Both the position numbers and the translations under genes were made by a program. Shown here in pieces: positions 1 to 8,584 of a stretch of 64,000 bases of DNA; the first letter of the stretch is position 1, and each line of letters opens with the position of its first letter. The DNA is from an uncultured bacterium (GTDB lineage Bacteria; Hydrogenedentota; Hydrogenedentia; Hydrogenedentales; CAILVY01). The DNA is taken from positions 90,512 through 154,511 of the forward strand of contig CALEDJ010000032.1 of the NCBI GenBank assembly GCA_937951485.1, given 5' to 3'. The notes under the pieces are model-generated. The model saw nothing but the letters and a program-made list of their open reading frames with translations. It made no database searches and had not been told where the DNA came from.

Positions 1-2
1 AG

Positions 3-359
3 CGCGAAATGGAGTCCGCCCTGGCGCGGTACAGCGAAATTGACCTGGTTTACGGCCACAATGACCCCGGCGCCTACGGCGCCTGGCTGGCCGCCAAAGC
101 CGCGGGGCGCGAGAAGGCGATGCGCTTCGTCGGCATTGACGCGCTTCCCCAGGAAGGCATCGCTTACGTTTCGCAGGGCATTCTCGATGCCTGCTTTGAA
201 TACCCCACCGGCGGCCGCGAAGCCATTGACATTGCGCTGAAAATCATCTCCGGAGAACCCGTTCCAAAAGAAATCGTGCTGCCGTCCCGTTACTTCACCC
301 CGGAAAACCTCGACAAAGGCGGCGAATGGGTTGCGTCCCAGGAAGAAAACATGGGATGA
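3..359 (+). CDS. Sugar ABC transporter substrate-binding protein, C-terminal part (partial)
   Basis: This is the C-terminal 118 or so residues of a periplasmic binding protein of the ribose/galactose type (Peripla_BP_4 fold); its start lies before the window. Visible family features are the VYGHNDPGAYGAW stretch, the FVGIDALPQEGI segment that resembles the VGFDG/VGID hinge region, and the SQGILDACFEYPTGGREAIDIAL helix region, where these proteins bind sugar between two lobes. The protein would be exported and deliver sugar to an ABC permease. No permease or ATPase follows, so its partners must be upstream or elsewhere. The family is fairly certain, the ligand unknown. Confidence 0.7.
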   Translation, partial: REMESALARYSEIDLVYGHNDPGAYGAWLAAKAAGREKAMRFVGIDALPQEGIAYVSQGILDACFEYPTGGREAIDIALKIISGEPVPKEIVLPSRYFTPENLDKGGEWVASQEENMG

Positions 360-370
360 AGCGGCGAATC

Positions 371-485
371 GTCATTGCGAGCGAAGCGAAGCAATCCTAC
401 GCAGTCCGAAAAAATTGGAGACAACACCTTTCTTTGGACTGCCGTGGCTTGCCGCCGCTTTCATGCGTCCAGGATCGCCTGGACG
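371..485. repeat. Fragment of the widespread 'VIASEAKQS/HCERSEAI' repeat plus a hairpin
   Basis: Bases 371-397 read as the intergenic repeat whose spurious translations are known from many bacteria (HCERSEAI in one frame, VIASEAKQS in another). A perfect 8-bp stem with a 4-nt loop (cgtccagg/cctggacg) follows at 466-485. The stretch between the binding protein and the ankyrin gene (360-530) shows no gene otherwise. Confidence 0.5.
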
Positions 486-530
486 ACATGCCATCCTGCC
501 GGCGATAGGACATACTGACTGGATGCTTGG

Positions 531-1088
531 ATGATTGAGTATATATGCCGAAAAAGAGTGAGTCTGTGCGTTCTCTTGACGGTGTTGTTTTGCATGACGG
601 GCTGCGCGCCCAGCCTGCACGACACCGTGGCCCGGGGCGATGTCGAACGCGTCAGGGTGATGCTCGAACGCGATCCGCAACTGGCCAACGCGCGCGGTCA
701 TTTGGACAAAACGCCCGTGCATTATGCCGTCACCTACAAACAGTCCGAATGCCTCGAACTGCTGCTGCGCCACGGCGCGGACATCAACGCCGCCGACTAT
801 ACGGGCATGACGCCGCTGCATGTCGCGGCCATGCTGGGACGGAAAGAGGAAGCGGAATGGCTCCTGGAGCAGGGCGCGGAACTGGAACCCCGCGACATCT
901 TCGGCGACACGCCGCTGATGACCGCCGCCATCTTCGGCAACGGGCACATCGTGGAACTGCTGTGGCGGCGCGGCGCGGACATCCACGCCCGCAACAACGA
1001 CGACCGCAACGCCCTCGAACTCGCCCGGCATTACCGGCAGGACCGCGTCGAAAAATTCATCGAGCGGATCATGTCCAGACAACGATGA
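531..1088 (+). CDS. Ankyrin-repeat lipoprotein
   Basis: This 185-residue protein begins with a basic N-terminus, a hydrophobic stretch and the lipobox MTGC, so it should be lipidated on Cys near residue 24 and anchored to a membrane facing the periplasm. The rest is about four ankyrin repeats, with typical TPVHYAV, GADINAADYTGMTPLHVAA, FGDTPLMTAA and RRGADIHARNNDDRNALELA signatures. Ankyrin domains bind other proteins; no enzymatic domain is present. No partner is evident from the neighbours. The start ATG at 531 places the signal peptide correctly although a Shine-Dalgarno sequence is not obvious. Confidence 0.8.
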   Translation: MIEYICRKRVSLCVLLTVLFCMTGCAPSLHDTVARGDVERVRVMLERDPQLANARGHLDKTPVHYAVTYKQSECLELLLRHGADINAADYTGMTPLHVAAMLGRKEEAEWLLEQGAELEPRDIFGDTPLMTAAIFGNGHIVELLWRRGADIHARNNDDRNALELARHYRQDRVEKFIERIMSRQR

Positions 1089-1094
1089 TCTCCG

Positions 1095-1121
1095 TGGAGT
1101 CCACGCTTTAGCGTGCGGGGT
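1095..1121. repeat. 27-bp dispersed palindromic repeat (copy A)
   Basis: These 27 bases contain the palindrome cacgctttagcgtg preceded by tggagtc. A perfect inverted copy lies at 59575-59601, and looser relatives occur at 2095-2211, 11242-11322 and 59518-59536. It lies between the ankyrin gene and rnhA and could fold into a short hairpin in the mRNA. Confidence 0.75.
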
Positions 1122-1180
1122 ATGGAGCAACCCTGACAGGCCGAATCCTGTACTCCGGAACTTTTTTGGGAGTCCCGGCA

Positions 1181-1654
1181 TTGGACGAAGAGAAAGACAT
1201 CGTGAAAATCTACACCGACGGCGGCTGCGAACCCAATCCCGGCGTGGGGGGGTGGGCTGCAATCCTCTCCTACAAAGGTCGGCTGAAAGAACTGTCCGGG
1301 GGCGAACCATACACCACCAACAACCGCATGGAGATGATGGCGGCCATCTGTGCGCTCGAAGCGCTCAAGCGCCCCTGCCGCGTGCTGCTGCACACCGATT
1401 CCGAGTACCTCAAGCGCGGCATCACCGAATGGTTGCCGAAATGGAAAAAGCGGAACTGGAAGCGTAAAGGCGGCGCGCTGAAAAACGAAGACCTCTGGCG
1501 CCAACTTGACGCCCTCGCCGAAAAACACCAGATCACCTGGAAATGGGTGCCCGGCCATTTCGGAATCCCCCTCAACGAACGCTGCGACCAACTCGCCAAC
1601 GAAGCCATCCGCCGACAACGCCTGACAACAAAAAGGCGCGATAATAATCGTTGA
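1181..1654 (+). CDS. rnhA: Ribonuclease HI
   Basis: RNase HI degrades the RNA strand of RNA-DNA hybrids in the cytoplasm. The acidic catalytic residues are all visible: Asp in [11 protein letters not shown], Glu in [10 protein letters not shown], Asp in LHTDSEYL and Asp in [10 protein letters not shown], with the handle-like basic segment [19 protein letters not shown] between. At about 157 residues the length is normal. I chose the TTG at 1181 because gggag lies 8 nt upstream; GTG 1202 (VKIYTDGG) and TTG 1166 are alternatives. The C-terminal tail is basic and low in conservation. Confidence 0.93.
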   Translation: MDEEKDIVKIYTDGGCEPNPGVGGWAAILSYKGRLKELSGGEPYTTNNRMEMMAAICALEALKRPCRVLLHTDSEYLKRGITEWLPKWKKRNWKRKGGALKNEDLWRQLDALAEKHQITWKWVPGHFGIPLNERCDQLANEAIRRQRLTTKRRDNNR

Positions 1655-2500
1655 TATTGTAGACGAGGACTTCGCAACAATCCTCAGTCGCCCTTGCTCA
1701 TTGCAGCCGGTTTCCGGACCGCGCCACGCATTCGACCGAAGGTCTCCCCGCTTGTGCACAAAGAAACTGCCGCGCATGGCGGATCAGTAACGGCATTCGT
1801 CATTCTGTCAATAGCGTGTGTTGCGTTTTTGCGCCTTCGCGTTGAAAAAATTCCCGAAATAAACGCAAAGGCGTGGCGGAGCAAAGGCAAGGGCATGACC
1901 AAGCGAGAATTCTTGTGGATTTCATTGTTCCCCCTCCACACAGATTAAACTGGTTTCGCACGCTTTTCTTATTTGCTTTGGCGCAATCGGTTTCTTTTAT
2001 CAATCAACAGGTTTTTTTACGGGATTGGGGAGTTATGGGGATTTTCGGATAGTGCCGGGGCCGCTGCCTTCCGTGTGTGTCAGCAAGGCCCCTTTTTGGA
2101 GTGCGCAAGCCGCGCTTGCGCTTTATTCACCAATGTCCTTGCCTATGGCGCATTCTCCAAGTTTGCAGTGATTTTCGGGGAAAAGCGCAAGCGTGGCTTG
2201 CGCACTCCAAATGAGGATGTGGCAAGTTGCCGCATGTACATGGGCGAATAAAGCGGACGCGGCATCCTGCCGCGTTCCCTGCGTGCGGATTTGGAATGTG
2301 ATGAATGACTTGTTTCCCGACCTGGCACGGAACGCTCAATGGCAACAACGCCCGGGCGTTGTGCTGATGCAGATGTTGTTCGGTCATGGGGGATGGAGGA
2401 TGGGGACTGGGGCCGATATCGGGGTGTGGGAACGGCTTTATTCAGGCTGTCGCGGCATGGCATACTTGAGGCAGTAACAACGCCAAGATTTTCCGGGACA
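1655..2500. other. Gene-poor region with repeat debris
   Basis: No convincing gene is seen in these 846 bases. Around 1815-1885 there is a stretch resembling the intergenic repeat whose minus-strand reading is FFQREGAKTQ, a spurious motif common in environmental genomes. A long inverted repeat lies at 2095-2211 and is listed separately. The remaining reading frames are short and of atypical composition. Confidence 0.5.
2095..2211. repeat. Long inverted repeat (30-bp arms)
   Basis: The arms at 2095-2124 and 2182-2211 are inverted copies with one mismatch in 30 bases, separated by about 57 bases. Each arm also contains its own palindrome, gcgcaagc/gcttgcgc. Both arms carry the tggagtgc lead-in shared with the repeats at 1095 and 59518, so this looks like two opposed copies of a mobile or structural repeat. 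It could form a large cruciform or RNA hairpin. Confidence 0.8.
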
Positions 2501-5308
2501 ATGACCACACAAAATCATCTCCGCAGACGCATTGCGCTGTATGTGATTCCGATTCTCATCGGGATGGGCGGCATTGTCTTTTCGCAGCAGTGGGACAATC
2601 TGGTCATCCGCAGTCTTATGCTGCTGGCGTCGGTTTCCGTGCCGCTTTTCGCCGGGGGGACCCTTTGGGTGCGATTTCACGCGGGGCGGCTGGAGCGGCT
2701 CATCCTGCTTGGCGGCATACTGCTGCTGATTGGGGGGGCGACGCTGAGCGTCTCGGGCGTCTCGGATGTCATCCGGGAACAGCAGGCATTGTCCGATTTC
2801 GCGGAGGACCTGCTGCGTTTTCTGGGCGCGTTCAGCCTTCTATTGGGGTTGTTCGTGGTGTTGTACATGGTGGTGCGCACGGGAGAGGACCTGAGCGAAA
2901 TTGCGGAACGATTCCGTCACCTGGCGGAGCACATCTCCGAAGGACTGATCCTGAGCAGTGCGGACGGTGTGATTTTTCTGGTGAACAACCAGTTCCTGGA
3001 GATGTTCGATTTGCGCCGCGAAGACGTGATTGGCCGCAACTCCTCCGAGTTGGCCCTGTCGCTCAAGGCGGACCGCATCGCTGAAGAAGTCGAAAAACGG
3101 GGATTTGGCATTGCTTCCGAGTATGAGTTGACGTGGCGCGTGCACGGCGAGGAGCGCCGCTTCTGGTTCAAAGGCGCACCCATTTATGACCGACACGGCC
3201 GGCATACGGCCATCCTCGCTACCGTCCGCGACATCACCGAGCATCACCGCCTGTCGCAGCGGGTGGAACGTTACGCGCAGGGCCTTCAGAAACTCGTGGA
3301 AGAACAGACCCGGAAACTGCAACAGTCGGAGGAACGGTTCCGGCAACTGTTGCTGTCCATGAACGAGGGCTTTCTGACGATTGATGCCGAGCACCGCATC
3401 CGGTTTGCCAACGACCGCATCTGCAAGATGCTGCGGGTGTCGCCGGAAAGCATTCTCGACCGGGTGATTTTCGATTTTGTGGAGCCCATCAGCCGGGTGC
3501 GCCTGATTAATTTATTTGCGCAGGGTGCGTCTGCGAGCCGCGCGGAATTGCGACAGGAATTGACATTTGTAGACAGCGAGGGGCGCCCTGTGCCGAGTCT
3601 GACGGCCATCACGCATATCGGACCGGGCGGCGCCAATGATCCGGCCTTTTCGCTGGTGATCACCAATCTTGCCGAACAGAAGCAGATGCAGCACCAGTTG
3701 GAATTGCGGGCGCGGGAACTGGAGCGGGTCAACGAAGAACTCCGCCTGCACGATCGCGCCAAGGACAGTTTCCTGTCAAATGTCAGCCATGAACTGCGCA
3801 CGCCCCTCAGCACCGTTCAGGGTTACGTGGAAATGCTCGAATCAGGCAGTTTGGGTGAAATTCCCGACCCGCAGCAAAGCGCGGTACGAATCATGAAACG
3901 GAACGTCGAGCGGCTTGCCGCGTTGATCAATGAGATGATCGAATTCAGCCGGATGGAGATTCGGGGGGTACAGATATCCGCTGATCTTTTCAGTCCGGCG
4001 CGTCTCGCCCGCGAAGCCGCCGCGTCCATCCACCCGCTGACCCTGGCAAAGGACATCAGCGTCAACGTTTTTGTGGAGGACCACCTGCCATACGCCTGGG
4101 GCGATCGGGAAAAACTGGCGCAAGTGCTCGGCATTCTTCTGAACAATGCGGCGAAATTCACCGACCCAGGCGGCATGATCCAACTCCGGATGTCCAGCGC
4201 CCGGGAAGAAAGCCTCGTCATCGCCGTGTCCGACACCGGTATCGGCATTGACCCGGCGCATCATGAAAAGATTTTTTCCAAGTTTTACCAGGTGGACAGT
4301 TCGAAAACCCGGCGCTACGAAGGGGCGGGCATCGGCCTCTCCATTGCCAAGAGCATCGTTGAGTCGCACCGCGGGCACATCGAGGTGGAAAGCGTCCCCG
4401 GCAAAGGAAGCACCTTTACGGTAACCCTGCCGCATGCGTTGTTGGCCATAGACTGCGCCCCGGAAGACCTCGAGGATTTTTCACGATTGCGCGTGTTGTG
4501 CGTCAATCCCGTTCCCGAATCGCACGCGGCCATCACGGCCTTTCTGGAGGGCGCAGGCTGCGCCGTGCGGTCCGCGCCAAACGGCTATGAATGTTTCCGC
4601 ATCGCCTTGGAGACACAGCCCGACCTTATCATCATGAGCGAAACCTCTGAGGTGGAATCACACGAGGCCATATCCCAGTTGCGCCAACATGAAGTCACGG
4701 AACACACGCCTGTCATTATCATTGTGGACGCCCAATCAGACACCATTGCGCCGAAGGCTGTCGCTTGGGAGGCTGTTCACCAACTGAAACGGCCTTTCCC
4801 AGTCAAGACCTTTGTCGAGCATATCCGCGCACTGTGCTTTGGCGAACCCATCCTTCTTCCCGATGCGTCGGGCGAAGAAAGCGCCGAAGTGGAGTTCCGG
4901 CCCCACGTATTGGTTATTGACCATGACCCCTGTTTGCTTGAATGGATAGAGATGGCCCTGCGCCATCGCCACATTCCCTTCAGCGGCGCGAGCGCCGCCG
5001 CCGAAGCCCTGAAAATCGCCGCGCAACAGCCCGCCGATATTATCTTTCTTGATGTGGACACGCGCGGCGCGCGTGCCTTGGAAGAATCGGGGCTGCTGCT
5101 CAACCACGACAGCACCCGCCACACGCCTTTGTATATCATGACCGGATTGCCGGACAAGGCGCCGCCGGTCAACGGCGTCGCCGGCATACTCCGAAAACCT
5201 TTTGCCATCGAGGAATTCATTAAAATCGTACAGGACGTCGTCCGCCGGAAAACCCGTACCATGGACCGCAGCCAGGGCGCTGCGACCGCGCAGACGACAC
5301 CCGGTTAA
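2501..5308 (+). CDS. Membrane hybrid histidine kinase with two PAS and two receiver domains
   Basis: This 935-residue sensor has four predicted transmembrane helices in the first 130 residues, two PAS domains (about 135-245 and 285-400) joined by a coiled coil, a HisKA domain with phospho-acceptor His430 in SNVSHELRTPL, and an ATPase domain with N box LLNNAAKFT, G1 DTGIGI and G2 GAGIGLSIAKS. Two receiver-like domains follow. The first lacks the phosphorylatable Asp (LIIMSE in its place) and is probably regulatory only. The second has Asp851 in IIFLDVDT and the conserved Lys in LRKPF, so it can accept phosphate. I chose ATG 2501 because it places the membrane segment at the N-terminus; a 54-codon upstream extension is low-quality sequence. 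No cognate regulator is adjacent. Confidence 0.88.
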   Translation: MTTQNHLRRRIALYVIPILIGMGGIVFSQQWDNLVIRSLMLLASVSVPLFAGGTLWVRFHAGRLERLILLGGILLLIGGATLSVSGVSDVIREQQALSDFAEDLLRFLGAFSLLLGLFVVLYMVVRTGEDLSEIAERFRHLAEHISEGLILSSADGVIFLVNNQFLEMFDLRREDVIGRNSSELALSLKADRIAEEVEKRGFGIASEYELTWRVHGEERRFWFKGAPIYDRHGRHTAILATVRDITEHHRLSQRVERYAQGLQKLVEEQTRKLQQSEERFRQLLLSMNEGFLTIDAEHRIRFANDRICKMLRVSPESILDRVIFDFVEPISRVRLINLFAQGASASRAELRQELTFVDSEGRPVPSLTAITHIGPGGANDPAFSLVITNLAEQKQMQHQLELRARELERVNEELRLHDRAKDSFLSNVSHELRTPLSTVQGYVEMLESGSLGEIPDPQQSAVRIMKRNVERLAALINEMIEFSRMEIRGVQISADLFSPARLAREAAASIHPLTLAKDISVNVFVEDHLPYAWGDREKLAQVLGILLNNAAKFTDPGGMIQLRMSSAREESLVIAVSDTGIGIDPAHHEKIFSKFYQVDSSKTRRYEGAGIGLSIAKSIVESHRGHIEVESVPGKGSTFTVTLPHALLAIDCAPEDLEDFSRLRVLCVNPVPESHAAITAFLEGAGCAVRSAPNGYECFRIALETQPDLIIMSETSEVESHEAISQLRQHEVTEHTPVIIIVDAQSDTIAPKAVAWEAVHQLKRPFPVKTFVEHIRALCFGEPILLPDASGEESAEVEFRPHVLVIDHDPCLLEWIEMALRHRHIPFSGASAAAEALKIAAQQPADIIFLDVDTRGARALEESGLLLNHDSTRHTPLYIMTGLPDKAPPVNGVAGILRKPFAIEEFIKIVQDVVRRKTRTMDRSQGAATAQTTPG

Positions 5309-5336
5309 CCCGCCACATGACAGGATCAGGAGAAAA

Positions 5337-6515
5337 ATGACCCGAATATCCCCCAACCCTCGAATCAGTGTGATTCCTTTTGTCATCATCTTGCTTGTGG
5401 CGCATGCCGCGCCCGCCGCGCCGACTCCAAAAACGCTTCCTGTCAGCGCGATTTGCATCGAAGCCGACACCGGCCTGGTGATCCATGAAGAGAACGCCGA
5501 ATTAAAGCGGCCTCCAGCCAGCATGCTGAAACTTATGCAGATGCTGCTTGTGGTCGAGGGAATGGATGCGGGCAAATGGACGCCTGACACCCCCGTCACC
5601 GCGTCGAAGGAGGCTGAGCGCATGGGGGGGACCCAGGTCTTTCTGAGCGAAGGGGAAACCTGGCCCCTCAAAGACATGCTTAAAGCGCTCGCGGTCGCCT
5701 CCGCAAACGATGCCGCCGTCGCCATCGCCGAAGCGTTCTGGGGCAGCAAGGAAGATTTCCTTAAAGCGATGAACGCCCGCGCCCGCGAACTCGGCATGAA
5801 CGACACCACATTCCACAGCGTCCATGGCCTCCCGCCCGACCGCGGCGGCGAATTCGACGTTACCACCGCGAAAGACATGGCCATTCTCGCCCGGGAATGC
5901 GTCAAGCACCCTGAAATCATAAAATTGACCGCACAGAAAGAAGCATATTTCCGTGGCGATGGCACGCCCTACCACAACACAAACAAACTGCTGTGGCGCA
6001 TGGCCGACTGCGACGGCCTCAAGACCGGTTACATCCGCGCCGCCGGTTTCTGCATCACCGCCACCGCCCAACGCGACGGCATCCGGCTCATCGCCGTCGT
6101 CATGGGCGAGGGCCGGAACGGGCATTTCACCCGCGCCCGACAACTCCTCGAAAACGGTTTCACCCGCATCGCCCGCATCAAAATCCTGGACAAAAACCAA
6201 CCCGTCGGCGAACCCGTCCCGGTGGACCACTGCGAGATCGAACACATCCGCCTCATGCCCGCCGAGGATGTCTGGGCGCTTCTCATCAAAGACGACCTCA
6301 AACGCCTCGAATTCCGTCCCGAACACCCGAATCCCCTGCAGCCGCCCATGCAGGAAGGCGAAATCGCCGGCGAAATCCGCGTGCTGCTGCGCGGCGACAC
6401 CATTGCCAGCGCCCCGCTCGTTGTCCCGCAAGCGCTCACCCCCAGGGGATGGCGGCTCCATATCCAGGATGGCATCGCCCGATGGGAATATCTCGATATC
6501 GTTGACAGCAGGTAA
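5337..6515 (+). CDS. dacA: D-alanyl-D-alanine carboxypeptidase (PBP5/DacA type)
   Basis: This penicillin-binding protein of 392 residues trims the terminal D-Ala from peptidoglycan stem peptides in the periplasm. It has a signal peptide (hydrophobic run ending near AAPAAP) and the three active-site motifs of the peptidase S11 family: SMLK (the nucleophile Ser, with PPASMLKL around it), SAN in AVASANDAA and KTG in GLKTGY. A C-terminal beta-rich domain follows, as in PBP5. The SD aggag precedes ATG 5337 at good spacing. It lies 28 bases after the histidine kinase on the same strand and may be co-transcribed with it. Confidence 0.9.
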   Translation: MTRISPNPRISVIPFVIILLVAHAAPAAPTPKTLPVSAICIEADTGLVIHEENAELKRPPASMLKLMQMLLVVEGMDAGKWTPDTPVTASKEAERMGGTQVFLSEGETWPLKDMLKALAVASANDAAVAIAEAFWGSKEDFLKAMNARARELGMNDTTFHSVHGLPPDRGGEFDVTTAKDMAILARECVKHPEIIKLTAQKEAYFRGDGTPYHNTNKLLWRMADCDGLKTGYIRAAGFCITATAQRDGIRLIAVVMGEGRNGHFTRARQLLENGFTRIARIKILDKNQPVGEPVPVDHCEIEHIRLMPAEDVWALLIKDDLKRLEFRPEHPNPLQPPMQEGEIAGEIRVLLRGDTIASAPLVVPQALTPRGWRLHIQDGIARWEYLDIVDSR

Positions 6516-6785
6516 TTCGCGCACCGACACCGGGCGCTAAGAGATGGAACAGGTCACTCCGGACGTCTTGCAAGCACCACAGTCACTTTCGGCATGCCGT
6601 GTGTCTGCATACTGACCATACGAAAATATAACGTGCCCTCTTCTCCAGAAGCATCTCATCACCAGGACAAAAAGAGGTGAACAGATGTGGAACTGTCTGC
6701 ATGCGCATCGTTCCGGCTTACTTGTCTGTTCGGTTTCGCGCCCATACGCATAACCGTAATGCCGGGCAGGCACGGTGAATTTCTG

Positions 6786-7433
6786 TTATCCTGCGGCTTT
6801 AAGGGTTTCGATGGCTTCAAGGTAGGAGTTGGGGTGCTGGAAGATATAGGATCCGGCAACGAGCACGTTTGCGCCGGCTTCGACGACGAGGGGGGCCGTG
6901 GAGTCGTCAATGCCGCCGTCCACTTCGAGGTCGCGGTCGCCGATCATGGCGCGGACATTGCGGATTTTTCGCAGCATGTCGGGGATGAAGCGCTGACCAC
7001 CAAAGCCGGGGTTTACAGTCATGAGCAGGACCATGTCAACGATTTCGACCAGAAACTCGATTTCATCTTCCGAGGTGCCGGGGTTGAGCACAATTCCGGC
7101 CATGCACCCCAGATCTTTGATTTGCGAAAGGATGCGGTGGGGATGCCGCGCGGCCTCGATCTGGATGGAAATGATGTCGGCCCCGGCGCCGGCGAAGTCC
7201 TGTATGTATGCACCGGGATCATCAATCATGAGGTGGACGTCGAAGGGGACGGTGCTGTGCCTGCGTAACGCGGCGATCACAGGCGGACCGATGGTGATGT
7301 TGGGGACGAAGTGCCCGTCCATAACGTCAATATGGATGTAGTCCGCACCTGCGTCAATCACGGCGCGGATTTCTTCACCGAGGCGGCTGAAGTCACTGGC
7401 CAGAATGGACGGAGCGATCTTGATTGGAGGCAT
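6786..7433 (-). CDS. rpe: Ribulose-phosphate 3-epimerase
   Basis: This enzyme of 215 residues interconverts ribulose 5-phosphate and xylulose 5-phosphate in the pentose phosphate pathway. The TIM-barrel signatures are clear: KIAPSILASDFSRLGEE, YIHIDVMDGHFVPNITIG (metal-binding His and Asp), FDVHLMI, LMTVNPGFGGQ and LEVDGGI. It is the last gene of a minus-strand cluster and starts 5 bases after the PASTA gene ends. Rpe is also the last gene of the analogous fmt-rsmB-prkC-rsgA-rpe cluster in Firmicutes. Confidence 0.96.
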   Translation of the reverse strand: MPPIKIAPSILASDFSRLGEEIRAVIDAGADYIHIDVMDGHFVPNITIGPPVIAALRRHSTVPFDVHLMIDDPGAYIQDFAGAGADIISIQIEAARHPHRILSQIKDLGCMAGIVLNPGTSEDEIEFLVEIVDMVLLMTVNPGFGGQRFIPDMLRKIRNVRAMIGDRDLEVDGGIDDSTAPLVVEAGANVLVAGSYIFQHPNSYLEAIETLKAAG

Positions 7434-7438
7434 ACGGT

Positions 7439-8584
7439 TTAGAATTCTCCTGTTTGCATGCGTTCGCTTCGAGTGACGGGCGGCTGTCCCTGCGAAAGGT
7501 AATACGACTCCTCCAGAATACCGTTGATATAGATTTCAACGATGACTTCGCCGACGTAGGTGATGGGGATACGGATGGCGCTGCCGGCGCGGTAAGTGCG
7601 CTTGGATTGTTCGTCGAAGAGCGGCGACTTGGTCCATGCGACGCTGCGGTTGCCGTTGCGGTCAATCACCTCTACGCGCACATCGCGGTCGAACCAGTCA
7701 TAGCGCATCACATGACGCACTTCAGCCTGGTGGCGCATGTCCGGCACTTCCACGGCGCCTGAAGGTTTGACATCATAAGTCACGATCTGGCCCGCATAAA
7801 TCAGCGTATCGGGCGGCGGGTCCTGGTTGAGGGCGACGTCCTCCATGGCGCCGGGGATGTCCACGAGATTCGGGACGAGGGTGACGTTGTACGGTGCCAG
7901 GATAGCGAGGACTTCCTGTACGGTTTTGCCCCGGATGTCGGGCATGAACGCGCTCTGGCGGTCGGTGCCGGCGCTGACAAGCAGGTGGATGCTGCCCTGG
8001 CTGGGGATGGGTTGTCCGGGCGGCGGGTCCTGCGCAATGATGGTGTCGCGGGGGCTTTTGTGGGGAATGCGGGCGACAGTGCCGACCCGAAACCGCGATT
8101 CCGTGATTTCCTGTCGGGCGTCGTTGAGCGCCTTCTTGAGAAACGACGGCGCGGTCAGGAACGGCGTGCCCATGCTGACCACGGGATAGACCTTGCGTCC
8201 GGTACGCACGACGCGCCCCGCGTCGGGGCGTTGCGCAATCACATGGTACTTCGGGACAGTGGGGTGGGTCACCTGTTCCTGCTTGCCCAGTTCAAGGCCG
8301 CGCTCCGCCACAAGAAACGACGCTTCGGTGATGGGCAGGCCGACGATATTGGGCACAGTGACATACTGGCCGCCGTCCAGCGCCTCCATAAACACATAAT
8401 AACCCGCACCCGCCATCACAAGCAGAAAAAACACCGTGGCGATGGTCCACTGAATGGACCACGCGACAAAGCGCAGGATGAAGAACACGAAACTCAGAAT
8501 CGCTTCCGCAATCGTGTCAAGAAGAAACCGTCCCACGCCCCGTCCGAGGGGAGGATGCGATACTGTCCCTTGTCCGTCTGCCAC
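7439..8584 (-). CDS. Membrane-anchored PASTA-domain protein without kinase domain
   Basis: The 381-residue product has a hydrophobic segment at about residues 29-65 (one long or two short helices) followed by three PASTA domains that begin at VTVPNIVGLPITEA, LTAPSFLKKAL and FMPDIRGKTVQEV, each ending near a DPPPG-like or RPDAGR turn. PASTA domains bind muropeptides or beta-lactam-like ligands outside the cell. A C-terminal domain of about 100 residues (from VEVPDMRHQAEV) is not recognised. The gene overlaps rsmB and sits in the place where many bacteria have the PASTA kinase PrkC, but the kinase half is absent. The start is uncertain: GTG 8584 overlaps rsmB by 91 bases, and GTG 8536 is an alternative. 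Confidence 0.8.
   Translation of the reverse strand: MADGQGTVSHPPLGRGVGRFLLDTIAEAILSFVFFILRFVAWSIQWTIATVFFLLVMAGAGYYVFMEALDGGQYVTVPNIVGLPITEASFLVAERGLELGKQEQVTHPTVPKYHVIAQRPDAGRVVRTGRKVYPVVSMGTPFLTAPSFLKKALNDARQEITESRFRVGTVARIPHKSPRDTIIAQDPPPGQPIPSQGSIHLLVSAGTDRQSAFMPDIRGKTVQEVLAILAPYNVTLVPNLVDIPGAMEDVALNQDPPPDTLIYAGQIVTYDVKPSGAVEVPDMRHQAEVRHVMRYDWFDRDVRVEVIDRNGNRSVAWTKSPLFDEQSKRTYRAGSAIRIPITYVGEVIVEIYINGILEESYYLSQGQPPVTRSERMQTGEF

Noticed and set aside
372-1310. Minus-strand frame opposite the ankyrin and rnhA genes
   Set aside because: Both opposite genes carry clear family motifs, whereas this frame has none and spans an intergenic repeat.
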